DNA of 23,783 bases from Croceimicrobium sp965658275 (GCA_965658275.1 CBFHRN010000033.1:1-23783); one strand, 5' to 3'. Positions 1 to 7,687 are shown, numbered from the stretch's first letter. Notes: generated from the sequence alone by a model not told the origin. Numbers and translations are program-made.

Positions 1-1
1 T

Positions 2-352
2 CACGCTCAGTGGAGCGCCGAATGGTTGATTCGATTAGGAGACGGCACAGAAGAGAGTCACGAGCGCGCTCAAAACTCTTTAAATGAATTGTGGGAGTGG
101 ACTGGCGAACTCTTCGAAATGGATGAGGTTGACGAAGCAATGATTGCAAAGGGCATAGGCGTGGACCTTTCTAAGATAAAAGAAGAGTGGAATGCCAAGG
201 TCAATCAAATCTTGGAAATGGCCACTTTGCAAAGACCCGAAGACGCTTGGATGCAAACCGGAGGTAAGAAAGGGGAGCACACCGAATACCTCGGTTACGT
301 TCTAGCCGAAATGCAACATTTACCACGAATGTACCCAGAAGCTAATTGGTAA
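2..352 (+). CDS. paaC: Phenylacetyl-CoA epoxidase subunit PaaC, 3' part only
   Basis: This is the C-terminal 116 residues of PaaC, the non-catalytic structural subunit of the cytoplasmic ring-1,2-phenylacetyl-CoA epoxidase (PaaABCE), which pairs with the di-iron subunit PaaA. The reading frame is open from base 2, so the gene begins upstream of the window; about 130 of the usual ~250 residues are missing. The visible start HAQWSAEWLIRLGDGTEESH is the conserved ferritin-like helix of PaaC, and YLGYVLAEMQHLPRMYP is a typical PaaC C-terminus. paaA, paaB and paaE presumably lie upstream, outside the window. A strong hairpin terminator follows within 20 bp, so this transcript probably ends here and does not continue into paaD. 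Confidence 0.93.
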   Translation, partial: HAQWSAEWLIRLGDGTEESHERAQNSLNELWEWTGELFEMDEVDEAMIAKGIGVDLSKIKEEWNAKVNQILEMATLQRPEDAWMQTGGKKGEHTEYLGYVLAEMQHLPRMYPEANW

Positions 353-370
353 ACTATTGAAAACGATACA

Positions 371-399
371 AAAAAGCCCTGCGATTTGCGGGGCTTTTT
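371..399. terminator. Bidirectional intrinsic terminator between convergent genes
   Basis: A 12-bp stem, AAAAAGCCCTGC against GCGGGGCTTTTT with one G-T wobble and a 5-nt loop, is flanked by A and T runs on both sides. It sits between the ends of paaC (+) and the outer-membrane-like gene (-) and can serve both. Confidence 0.85.
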
Positions 400-421
400 G
401 ATTTAGTAAAGGGATAAACTT

Positions 422-1294
422 CTATAAATTACGGTACCACTGTACCATAGGAATAGGAATCGCAGTAGCTTCACCGCCTCCTACAATAGCGAGAAAGCCG
501 AATTGAAATGCCTTTCCTTCCGATTGATGCCAGCGAAGACCGGGTATAATTAGAGCGGCTGTTTCATTACCCTGAGTTCCCACCACAATAAAAGAATCAA
601 AAACCAAGCTGAACTTAGATGAGATTTTGGTCATTCCCGCAACACTTGCGAGTGCTCCACCAGCACGCCCCCCCTGCTCGGCCCACACCGAACCGTAACC
701 GCCGGAAAAGGATAAGTTCGACCCTCTATCACCAAAGGTAATCGAAGCAAAGGGTAAGGCCCCTCCGCTTCCCAATTCAACCCAAGATAAGCTGCCTACC
801 AAAGCCCCTACACCAAGGTGAAGGTTTTCTTCAATTTGCCAAGACTTTTTAATGTTCGCGATAATCGGTGTCCCAAACCAACTGGTGATAACGCCAACGC
901 CAATATTATTTCCGAGACCAAATTGAAAATCTGGGCCGAAGAGGTTCCACTGAACATAGTGCTCCCCCTTTTTTATGGGTAAGCCATTGGTAGTTATAAA
1001 ATACCGAGAGGCGAAGCGGTCTTCCCCAAGGAGTTTATCCAGGCTATTAAAGCTATTTACCTGCAAAGGAACGAGTTCTTTTATAGCATGCTGTGGGATA
1101 TAAATACGTCGTTGGTCTTTGGTTAAAACATAGATTTCACGCTCGTCTTCACTAATTATTTTCCCAATAATTTCACCGCCATCTGTTTTTATAATGCGAT
1201 AGAGCGTTTTTTCTTTAAGGCTACTTGTGTCGCTTTGTGCGTTTAAACCTAGCCCCATAAATGAGATCAGGAGACATAGAAATATCTTTTTCAT
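422..1294 (-). CDS. Predicted secreted or outer-membrane protein, unknown function
   Basis: The 290-aa product starts with a clear Sec signal peptide (MKKIFLCLLISFMGLGLNAQ). Residues ~30-75 form a compact beta-rich segment (YRIIKTDGGEIIGKIISED, then EIYVLTKDQRRIYIP). After ~85 the chain alternates glycine- and aromatic-rich strands, as in small outer-membrane beta-barrels, and ends in aromatic-rich WYRNL. No enzyme motif is recognised. It lies on the opposite strand between paaC and paaD and so interrupts the usual paaABCD(E) order; it converges on paaC across a shared terminator and diverges from paaD. A barrel used for uptake of an aromatic substrate is possible, but nothing in the protein shows this. 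The gene call is firm; the localisation is inferred. Confidence 0.85.
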   Translation of the reverse strand: MKKIFLCLLISFMGLGLNAQSDTSSLKEKTLYRIIKTDGGEIIGKIISEDEREIYVLTKDQRRIYIPQHAIKELVPLQVNSFNSLDKLLGEDRFASRYFITTNGLPIKKGEHYVQWNLFGPDFQFGLGNNIGVGVITSWFGTPIIANIKKSWQIEENLHLGVGALVGSLSWVELGSGGALPFASITFGDRGSNLSFSGGYGSVWAEQGGRAGGALASVAGMTKISSKFSLVFDSFIVVGTQGNETAALIIPGLRWHQSEGKAFQFGFLAIVGGGEATAIPIPMVQWYRNL

Positions 1295-1452
1295 GAATAT
1301 GGCTGGAGATTGATTAATTTGGGTGAAGTTAGTGAATAATGCCCCGAGAATTTAAAACCACTTTAAATCTCAGGGTGAATCGTTTCTTAATAGAGAGACA
1401 CAAACAATTTGGAGCTAAAAGACCTTATTTTTATAGACTCATTTTAAAGGAC

Positions 1453-1932
1453 ATGCAAGGAGGAATCTGGAATATTTTAAAGCAGGTAGCGGATCCCGAA
1501 ATCCCAGTTTTAACGGTTGTTGATTTGGGCGTTGTTCGCGATGTAGAAGAGGAAGGAGGTCGTGTTAAAGTGAAAATAACACCCACTTATTCGGGCTGCC
1601 CAGCTATGAATGAGATTGAAGAGAACATCCGACAAGCTTTGCAAGCAGAGGGCTACCAATCCATTGACATTGAAACCGTGCTCTCACCTCCATGGACTAC
1701 CGATTGGATGACCGAAGAAGGAAAGCAAAAGCTTCAGGAATACGGTATTGCACCTCCAGAAGGTAGTTCGGCGGATAAGTCAGTTTTGTTTGGAGAAGCC
1801 AAAAAAGTAATGTGCCCGCATTGCAAAAGCCGCAATACGTCTATGATATCGCAATTTGGCTCCACAGCCTGCAAGGCCCTCTACAAATGCGAAGACTGCC
1901 GAGAACCTTTTGATTATTTTAAGTGCTTGTAA
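1453..1932 (+). CDS. paaD: Phenylacetate degradation protein PaaD (epoxidase maturation factor)
   Basis: The product has an N-terminal MIP18/DUF59-type domain (ADPEIPVLTVVDLGVVRDV, then TPTYSGCP with Cys49) and a C-terminal cysteine-rich module with C121-x2-C124, C140, C146-x2-C149 and C158 in FGSTACKALYKCEDCREPFD. This is the PaaD signature. PaaD-family proteins are needed for an active epoxidase, probably through metal or Fe-S maturation. I chose the ATG at 1453 because it gives 159 aa, matches the conserved N-terminus and has AAAGG just upstream. The frame is also open from an ATG at 1339, which would add 38 basic residues unlike PaaD. The gene is separated from paaC by an opposite-strand gene and must have its own promoter; a near-consensus TTAATTTG lies at 1314-1321. 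Confidence 0.93.
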   Translation: MQGGIWNILKQVADPEIPVLTVVDLGVVRDVEEEGGRVKVKITPTYSGCPAMNEIEENIRQALQAEGYQSIDIETVLSPPWTTDWMTEEGKQKLQEYGIAPPEGSSADKSVLFGEAKKVMCPHCKSRNTSMISQFGSTACKALYKCEDCREPFDYFKCL

Positions 1933-1946
1933 TTTTTTGTGAGCCT

Positions 1947-1979
1947 CAAGCATAGGTGGGCCCTGTCCATTTAGGCTTG
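1947..1979 (+). other. Stem-loop in the paaD-paaG intergenic region
   Basis: A 13-bp stem (CAAGCATAGGTGG against CCATTTAGGCTTG, one A-G mismatch and two G-U pairs) closes a 7-nt loop. No T-tract follows, so it is not a normal intrinsic terminator. It may be an mRNA processing or stability element. The structure is seen in the sequence; any role is inferred. Confidence 0.5.
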
Positions 1980-2091
1980 CAATGTGCAGCCCAATGCCAT
2001 ACATGGAAAGAATTGAGGAGAAGCCTAAACGCTTTTGAAAAGATTAATTAAGAATATTTCCTTTCCCTAACTTAGCGGCAAAAGAATCTCC

Positions 2092-2871
2092 ATGTCTGAA
2101 TTCATCCTCTCAGAACGCATTGGCGGGGTCCTCAAAATCACCCTCAACCGTGCAAATAAATTCAACTCTTTCGTGCGCGAAATGGCTTTGGCTTTGCAGT
2201 CGGAGCTTCATAAAGCTAAGGCAGATCCCGAAATACGAGCAATTCTTATTACCGGTGAAGGACGCGCTTTTTGCGCTGGTCAGGATCTAGCGGAAGCAAC
2301 GGACCCAAATGGTCCGGAACTCACCAAAATTGTCACCGAGCATTACAATCCTATCATCGAGCAAATTCGCAACTTAGACAAACCTGTTGTAGCGGGCGTA
2401 AATGGCGTTGCGGCAGGCGCGGGCGCCAATATTGCTTTGGCCTGTGATATTGTACTAGCTGCTGAATCTGCTTCTTTTATCCAGGCCTTTTCAAAAATCG
2501 GCTTAATTCCGGATAGCGGAGGTACTTACACCTTACCTCGTTTAATTGGCTTGCAGAAAGCATCGGCCCTAATGATGTTAGGCGAAAAGGTTTCAGCTAG
2601 CGACGCTGAGCAAATGGGCATGATTTATAAAGCACTTCCCGATGAGGGATTTTTAGCGGCAGCGCTAAAAGTAGCGGAGCAACTGAGTCAAATGCCCACC
2701 TTGGCTTTGGCACGCACTAAGGCCCTGTTAAACGCCACTTATTCGAACGACCTTAAGGCTCAACTCGCTTTGGAGGATGAATACCAAACCGAATGTGGTA
2801 AGTCTTACGACTACAATGAAGGTACAGCGGCCTTTTTAGAAAAGCGCGCGCCAGTCTTTAAAGGACAGTAA
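2092..2871 (+). CDS. paaG: 1,2-epoxyphenylacetyl-CoA isomerase (PaaG)
   Basis: A 259-aa crotonase-fold enzyme, full length for the family. It converts ring-1,2-epoxyphenylacetyl-CoA to 2-oxepin-2(3H)-ylideneacetyl-CoA and also acts as a double-bond isomerase later in the pathway. Oxyanion-hole segments are AFCAGQDL (~59-66) and GVAAGAGA (~105-112). The catalytic Asp is D141 in LIPDSGGTY, the position of E. coli PaaG Asp136, whereas hydratases of the PaaF type carry paired glutamates. The N-terminus MSEFILSE and the C-terminal stretch YNEGTAAFLEKRAPVFKGQ also match PaaG. It follows paaD at 159 bp and precedes paaH at 53 bp, probably in one transcript. A weak promoter-like TAACTTAG lies at 2068-2075. 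Confidence 0.95.
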   Translation: MSEFILSERIGGVLKITLNRANKFNSFVREMALALQSELHKAKADPEIRAILITGEGRAFCAGQDLAEATDPNGPELTKIVTEHYNPIIEQIRNLDKPVVAGVNGVAAGAGANIALACDIVLAAESASFIQAFSKIGLIPDSGGTYTLPRLIGLQKASALMMLGEKVSASDAEQMGMIYKALPDEGFLAAALKVAEQLSQMPTLALARTKALLNATYSNDLKAQLALEDEYQTECGKSYDYNEGTAAFLEKRAPVFKGQ

Positions 2872-2924
2872 TTGAATCGAATTTTTAGAACTATCGCTTC
2901 AGGCGAAAGCCTAATAAAGTTAAT

Positions 2925-4079
2925 ATGAAAGTAGGTATTGTAGGTGCAGGAGCCATGGGCTCGGGGATTGCACAGGTTGCAGCTCAAAATGGGCACGAGG
3001 TTATTATTGTAGATACCCAGCGAGCAGCTTTGGAGAAATCCAGGCATGGTCATGAAAAGATAATGGCTCGCTTGGCCGAAAAAGGAAAGCTACCGGAAGA
3101 CGAAGCTAAAGCCATTTTAAAACGGATTAAATACGATACCGGCATGGCCAGCATGGAGCATTGTGGCTTAATTATCGAGGCAATCGTGGAAAATATTGAC
3201 ATCAAAAAAGAGATCTTCCGTCACCTGGACGAGCTTTGTGATGATGAGTGTATTTTGGCCTCTAATACCAGCTCCTTATCGATAGCCTCCATTGCTTCAG
3301 CAGTTAAAAATCCAGCCAAGGTTATAGGCATTCACTTCTTTAATCCCGCACCCTTGATGCCTTTGGTAGAAATTATTCCAGCAATTACCACCGCACAAGA
3401 AACAGTGGACCGATCCAAGGCAATCATTGATGACTGGGGCAAGGTTACCGTTTTAGCAAAGGATACGCCTGGTTTTATCGTAAACCGTGTGGCGCGGCCT
3501 TTTTACAGCGAAGCGGTGCGAATATTTGAAGAGGGCATGGCAGACCCTGCTACCATAGACTGGGCCATGACTGATCTAGGAGGGTTTAGAATGGGGCCTT
3601 TTACCCTGATGGACTTCATTGGCCATGATGTTAATTATGCCGTCACCGAGAGTGTTTGGACTGCCTTTTTCTACGACCCCCGATATAAGCCAAACTTTAG
3701 CCAAAAGCGTTTAGTAGAAGCAGGGCGTTTAGGCCGGAAGTCGGGTTATGGTTTTTACGATTACAGGGGGGGAGCGGATAAGCCCTCACCAAATGAAGAT
3801 AAAGATTTAGGCCAAGCGATTTTAGACCGGATAGTAGCAATGCTTATCAATGAAGCCGCGGACGCTTTGCATTTAGGAATTGCCTCTGCCAAAGACATTG
3901 ATTTAGCTATGACCAAAGGTGTAAATTATCCAAAAGGCCTATTAGCTTGGGCTGACGAATTAGGCTTAGATATTGTTTTAAATCGTTTGGATTCCTTGTA
4001 CGACGATTACCGCGAAGACCGCTATCGTGCGTCTGTATTGCTTCGAAGGAAAGTGAAACAAGGGCAAAGCTTCTTTTAA
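2925..4079 (+). CDS. paaH: 3-hydroxyadipyl-CoA dehydrogenase (PaaH)
   Basis: A 384-aa NAD-dependent 3-hydroxyacyl-CoA dehydrogenase. A Rossmann domain opens the protein (GIVGAGAMGSG, ~4-14). The catalytic region has SNTSSLSI (~113-120) and GIHFFNPAP with His137 and Asn140. Two C-terminal 3HCDH helical domains follow: DTPGFIVNRVARPFYSEA begins the first, and a second, shorter one spans ~290-384. In the pathway it oxidises 3-hydroxyadipyl-CoA to 3-oxoadipyl-CoA, the substrate of PaaJ. It is shorter than the ~475-residue E. coli PaaH but has the two-domain arrangement seen in many single-function enzymes. It lies 53 bp after paaG. The assignment to PaaH rather than a general fatty-acid enzyme rests on its neighbours. 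Confidence 0.9.
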   Translation: MKVGIVGAGAMGSGIAQVAAQNGHEVIIVDTQRAALEKSRHGHEKIMARLAEKGKLPEDEAKAILKRIKYDTGMASMEHCGLIIEAIVENIDIKKEIFRHLDELCDDECILASNTSSLSIASIASAVKNPAKVIGIHFFNPAPLMPLVEIIPAITTAQETVDRSKAIIDDWGKVTVLAKDTPGFIVNRVARPFYSEAVRIFEEGMADPATIDWAMTDLGGFRMGPFTLMDFIGHDVNYAVTESVWTAFFYDPRYKPNFSQKRLVEAGRLGRKSGYGFYDYRGGADKPSPNEDKDLGQAILDRIVAMLINEAADALHLGIASAKDIDLAMTKGVNYPKGLLAWADELGLDIVLNRLDSLYDDYREDRYRASVLLRRKVKQGQSFF

Positions 4080-4155
4080 GGATAAAAAGCATAAATTTTT
4101 TCAAAAGCCTGTAATTTAGGAGTCGTAACGGCAACTAACTGATAAAAGACTTCTA

Positions 4156-5634
4156 ATGCACCTAGTGTTGTTCAGGCATCAATTCAGGAAATTATTCCGC
4201 TCCTCCTTTTTTAGACAGGGATGGGGGGTAAAGATATTATTGCTACTTGTAGCTATCTATTTCCTCGGTAGTTTCGGCTTCCTCGGCTTCTTCATGAAGG
4301 AGATATTAAGCGAAACCTTTGAGGGCGCAGAACTATTAACGCCGATTTTTAGCAGAGGCGTACTGTACTATTTCTTAGCCGATTTGGCGATGCGCTTCTT
4401 CTTACAGGATCTCACCGTATTAAGCATACAGCATTATTTAACCCAACCGGTATCCAAGAAGCGGGTGGTACATTTTTTATTGCAGAGCTCGATATTTAGC
4501 TTTTTCAATCTACTGCCGTTGTTGTTTATAGTGCCCTGGGCCTTCCGTGTTATTCCAGTCGAATATGGCAACGTGCAGGCGGTGCTCTGGCTAGGCGGTT
4601 TCATTATCTTGATTTTGTGCAACCATTTCTTAGCAATTTATTTAAAGCGTGTAGTGGCGGTTAAGCCTGCAATTACCATTGGCTTTGGTGTTTTGGTGGC
4701 CGCTTTGTTCCTCGCCAACTCGGCAGATTTTATTGACCTCGGCCCGGCTTCTGAGTCGCTATACACGCCTATGGCCAACAGCTATTTTGGCATAGTTGTA
4801 GCCCTTGGGCTTTTGGTTCTAATCTATCAACTTAATTTTCGCTTTCTGCTTTCTATGACTCATTTAGACCGTTGGAAGGTGAAGGCGAAGGAGGCTTCGA
4901 GTCTTAAATTAAGTTTCTTAGAGGACAAGGGTTTTATTGGGATGATGATCGCCAATGAAATTAAGCTGATCCTTCGAAATAAGCGAACGAAAGTGGTGGT
5001 TTATACGGCTATTTTTATGGCGCTTTACGGACTATTTTTTTACACGCAGGAGGAATTCTCGGAAAGGGATGGCATGCTCGTTTTTGTGAGTGTTTTTATG
5101 ACGGGCGTTTTTATGATTAATTATGGACAGTTTTTAGTGAGCTGGGAGAGCTCCTATTTCGATGGAATTCTCACGCGCGCCTATTCCTTGGAGGACTATT
5201 ACCGCTCCAAATATTATCTCATGGTGTTTGGGGTTATCATTATGTTTATCCTTACGATTCCTTATGTGTATTTTGGGATGGACGCCCTGTATCGAAATAT
5301 AGCGGCGGCCCTTTACAATGTCGGTGTAAATACGGCGGTCCTAATTTTCGCGAGCACGTATAATAAAAAGCCCATCGACCTAAGCAGAGGCTCGGCTTTT
5401 AACTACCAAGGAACGGGTGCCGCTCAGTTTGTGATTGTGTTGCCGCTTATAGGCTTGCCGATGTTGGTTTATATGGGTTTTGCGGTTTTTGATGCGCAAA
5501 ATTATGGTCTAATAGCCTTGGGGGCGCTAGGTGTTTTGGGTCTGATGTTTCAGAATTATTTCATCAAACAAACTGTGATCAATTTTAAAGAGAAAAAATA
5601 CATCAACGCGGCGGGTTACCGTCAAAAAGACTAA
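4156..5634 (+). CDS. ABC transporter permease, DUF5687-like
   Basis: A 492-aa polytopic membrane protein with about 10-12 hydrophobic segments (for example ILLLLVAIYFLGSFGFLGFF near the N-terminus and VIVLPLIGLPMLVYMGFAVF near the C-terminus). The opening MHLVLFRHQFRKLFRSSFFRQGWGV resembles the Bacteroidota permease family DUF5687, which pairs with a separate ATPase. The next gene encodes such an ATPase 5 bp downstream, so the two form an export-type ABC unit. The substrate is unknown. Placement between paaH and later paa genes could mean efflux of a toxic aromatic intermediate or simple clustering; the sequence does not decide. A promoter-like TAATTTAG lies at 4112-4119. Confidence 0.85.
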   Translation: MHLVLFRHQFRKLFRSSFFRQGWGVKILLLLVAIYFLGSFGFLGFFMKEILSETFEGAELLTPIFSRGVLYYFLADLAMRFFLQDLTVLSIQHYLTQPVSKKRVVHFLLQSSIFSFFNLLPLLFIVPWAFRVIPVEYGNVQAVLWLGGFIILILCNHFLAIYLKRVVAVKPAITIGFGVLVAALFLANSADFIDLGPASESLYTPMANSYFGIVVALGLLVLIYQLNFRFLLSMTHLDRWKVKAKEASSLKLSFLEDKGFIGMMIANEIKLILRNKRTKVVVYTAIFMALYGLFFYTQEEFSERDGMLVFVSVFMTGVFMINYGQFLVSWESSYFDGILTRAYSLEDYYRSKYYLMVFGVIIMFILTIPYVYFGMDALYRNIAAALYNVGVNTAVLIFASTYNKKPIDLSRGSAFNYQGTGAAQFVIVLPLIGLPMLVYMGFAVFDAQNYGLIALGALGVLGLMFQNYFIKQTVINFKEKKYINAAGYRQKD

Positions 5635-5639
5635 TACAG

Positions 5640-6365
5640 ATGAGCATCATAACAATAAAAGGGCTTTCAAAGTCTTACAACGGAACGAAGGTTTTAGACA
5701 TAGATCATTTAGAGTTTAATAAAGGCCAGTCATTGGGTTTGGTGGGAAATAATGGTGCGGGTAAAACGACCTTATTCCGCTTAATCTTGGATTTAATTGC
5801 GGCTGATACGGGCGAGGTTTGGAGTCAAGATAAAAATGTGGCTCAATCGGAAGATTGGAAGCATTACACCGGAAGCTTTATCGACGAAGGCTTTTTAATT
5901 GACTATTTAACGCCAGATGAATATTTTTATTTTATCGCAAAGCTTCACAATCTAAGCGAAGGCGATCTCGAAGCAATACTATCGAAGTACAACGATTTCT
6001 TTAACGACGAAATTAGAGGCAAGAAGAAATACATCCGAGATTTAAGTAAGGGAAATCAAAAGAAAGTCGGAATTGTGGGAGCCTTAATTGGCAGCCCAGA
6101 TATTCTGGTTTTAGATGAGCCATTTGCCAATTTGGACCCCTCCACTCAGTTCCGGTTGTTGGATGAATTGAAGAGACTGGATGAAGAAACCGATATAACC
6201 ATGCTTATTTCTAGCCACGATTTAGGCCATGTGACAAAGTTTTGTGAGCGCATTGTTATTTTGGATCATGGTCAGGTGGTTAAGGATATCCACACCAGCG
6301 AAGAAACCTTGGGTGAATTGGAGGAATTCTTTATTAATAAAATTCGTCCTGCAGAGGAGGTATAG
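5640..6365 (+). CDS. ABC transporter ATP-binding protein
   Basis: A 241-aa nucleotide-binding subunit. Walker A is GNNGAGKT (36-43), the signature region is LSKGNQKKVGI, Walker B is ILVLDEP followed by the D-loop FANLDP, and the H-loop is SSHD. The usual Q-loop glutamine is not obvious; that segment reads GSFIDEGFLIDYLT, as in some ABC-2-type exporters. It starts 5 bp after the upstream permease gene, so the two are almost certainly co-transcribed and assembled together. No periplasmic binding protein is encoded nearby, which favours export or a non-import role. Confidence 0.93.
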   Translation: MSIITIKGLSKSYNGTKVLDIDHLEFNKGQSLGLVGNNGAGKTTLFRLILDLIAADTGEVWSQDKNVAQSEDWKHYTGSFIDEGFLIDYLTPDEYFYFIAKLHNLSEGDLEAILSKYNDFFNDEIRGKKKYIRDLSKGNQKKVGIVGALIGSPDILVLDEPFANLDPSTQFRLLDELKRLDEETDITMLISSHDLGHVTKFCERIVILDHGQVVKDIHTSEETLGELEEFFINKIRPAEEV

Positions 6366-6428
6366 GACCGCTTTGTCTGACTGCTTTTGGTAACCTGGTT
6401 CTAGCAATGGCCCTTGATTTAATAATGT

Positions 6429-6749
6429 ATGTTTCAAATTGATTTTGAAGGAAAGCAAATAGAGGCAGAAGCGGGAGCAAACCTCAGGCGAGTGCTTAAA
6501 AAGGCGGAATGCAATCCCCATAACGGTCCGTCGCAATGGCTTAATTGCAAAGGGATGGGAACCTGCGGTACTTGTGCTGTTGAGGTTTTAGAGGGAGAGG
6601 TTGGTCCCTTTAGTGCTCAGGAATTATGGCGTTTAAACTTCCCACCCCAATTTCGTGAAAATGGATTGCGCTTAGCCTGTCAACTTAAGGTTATGAGTAA
6701 TTTAAAAATAAAGAAGCACCCCGGTTTTTGGGGAGAGAAGAAGTCCTAA
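6429..6749 (+). CDS. 2Fe-2S ferredoxin (plant type)
   Basis: A 106-aa single-domain ferredoxin. The four cluster ligands are C40, C46 and C49 (NCKGMGTCGTC) and C84 (LACQ), the C-x5-C-x2-C plus distal Cys pattern of the [2Fe-2S] fold. There is no flavin or NAD(P) domain, so it is not PaaE, the epoxidase reductase, which carries a reductase domain fused to such a ferredoxin. It could be an electron carrier to or from the epoxidase or another oxygenase, but the partner is not shown. It lies 63 bp after the ABC ATPase gene and 37 bp before the paaI operon, which has its own promoter. Confidence 0.88.
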   Translation: MFQIDFEGKQIEAEAGANLRRVLKKAECNPHNGPSQWLNCKGMGTCGTCAVEVLEGEVGPFSAQELWRLNFPPQFRENGLRLACQLKVMSNLKIKKHPGFWGEKKS

Positions 6750-6753
6750 AAAC

Positions 6754-6782
6754 TTGCTGGGCATTATAAAAGCGTAATTTTG
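6754..6782 (+). promoter_or_regulatory. Bacteroidota-type promoter for the 160-aa gene and paaI
   Basis: A TTG (-33-like) at 6754-6756, an 18-bp spacer and TAATTTTG (-7-like, perfect TAnnTTTG) at 6775-6782 match the Bacteroidota consensus. The start codon follows only 4 bp later, so the mRNA would be leaderless or nearly so. Confidence 0.6.
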
Positions 6783-6786
6783 CAGC

Positions 6787-7269
6787 ATGGACACTAAAAA
6801 ACGTGATCACATCGCTGAGGCCATTGCCGATTACCACGCTATGAACCCTGAGGAGCAAGGACAGATGATTGCCCGTGTTATGGAGGATCAGCCCTATTTA
6901 ATGGGCTTTCTTACCAATATAGCTGATGATTTCAATGATGAGCAACACGAGGCCTTGGTTGATTCGGTAATGATTTTACTGAACGCTTTTATTGCGGCCG
7001 GTATGCCAGTAAGTATGATTCCTGCGCCAGTAGTGGACGAAATCATCAAAGAAAAAGCAGAGGCTTACGAAGAGGCTAAAAAATATGAGGTTTATACAGA
7101 CAGCCCCAAGGTTTTTGATGACTTAAAAAATCGCGCCATCTTTAAAGCAAAGCTGGACAAGTCTTCGGCCGATGAACAAGCGAATTTCAATTTGGTTTTA
7201 GACGTTTTGATTTCTCTTATCGAGCGCATGGCTGATTACGATCAGCGTAAAACGGAGGAGGACAAATGA
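6787..7269 (+). CDS. Conserved-looking helical protein of unknown function, upstream of paaI
   Basis: A 160-aa acidic, almost entirely alpha-helical cytoplasmic protein with no signal peptide and no recognised motif. It has two blocks: DHIAEAIADYHAMNPEEQGQ and following helices (~7-80), including the hydrophobic stretch SVMILLNAFIAAGMPVSMIP (~59-78), then a charged helix (IIKEKAEAYEEAKKYE) and a C-terminal helix around NLVLDVLISLIERM. Its stop overlaps the paaI start by 4 bp (ATGA), so translation is probably coupled. That suggests a role next to PaaI, for instance as a partner or chaperone, but I do not recognise the family and assign no function. Confidence 0.8.
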   Translation: MDTKKRDHIAEAIADYHAMNPEEQGQMIARVMEDQPYLMGFLTNIADDFNDEQHEALVDSVMILLNAFIAAGMPVSMIPAPVVDEIIKEKAEAYEEAKKYEVYTDSPKVFDDLKNRAIFKAKLDKSSADEQANFNLVLDVLISLIERMADYDQRKTEEDK

Positions 7270-7673
7270 AAACAGCCGCCGAAGTTGTAAAAACCATGTA
7301 CGATGGAGACGCTTTTAGTCAGTGGCTTGGTATCGAAGTCGAAAAGGTAAAACCCGGTTATTGTAAACTTAGTATGACCTTACGTGAGGAAATGACCAAT
7401 GGCTTTAAAATTGCTCACGGCGGTATTAGCTATTCTTTAGCGGATAGCGCCCTTGCTTTTGCCTCCAATGGCCATGGAACGCATGCGCTATCTATCGAAA
7501 CAGCTATATCACATTTAAAGCCAATAAAGGTGGGTGAGAAGGTCTGGGCTGAGGCAGAAGAAATAAGAAAAACCCGGAGCACGGGCGTGTATCAAGTACG
7601 CGTTTATACGGGTAATGAAGACTTAGTTGCTCATTTTAAGGGCACAGTATTTCGAAAAAACACCGAGTGGTAA
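7266..7673 (+). CDS. paaI: Hydroxyphenylacetyl-CoA thioesterase (PaaI)
   Basis: A 135-aa hotdog-fold thioesterase, close to the ~140 residues of E. coli PaaI. The motif AHGGISYSLADSALAFASNG carries catalytic Asp60 (E. coli Asp61) and the HGG turn. PaaI hydrolyses ring-hydroxylated phenylacetyl-CoA esters and releases CoA trapped in dead-end products. The gene is translationally coupled by ATGA to the unknown gene before it and ends 14 bp before the palindrome in front of the Nudix regulator. Confidence 0.92.
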   Translation: MKTAAEVVKTMYDGDAFSQWLGIEVEKVKPGYCKLSMTLREEMTNGFKIAHGGISYSLADSALAFASNGHGTHALSIETAISHLKPIKVGEKVWAEAEEIRKTRSTGVYQVRVYTGNEDLVAHFKGTVFRKNTEW

Positions 7674-7687
7674 AATAAATTACTTAG

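Noticed and set aside
1562..1582. GTGTTA ... TAACAC inverted repeat resembling the palindromic operator
   Set aside because: It lies within the paaD coding region, the GTGT/ACAC spacing is 13 bp instead of 7, and the outer bases do not match.
1780..2004. Open frame on the minus strand over the end of paaD
   Set aside because: It is antisense to the conserved cysteine-rich end of PaaD and has no recognisable protein features.
2092..2871. PaaF (2,3-dehydroadipyl-CoA hydratase) as the identity of the crotonase gene
   Set aside because: The active site has the single Asp141 in LIPDSGGT, and the whole sequence follows PaaG; PaaF is not seen in this window.
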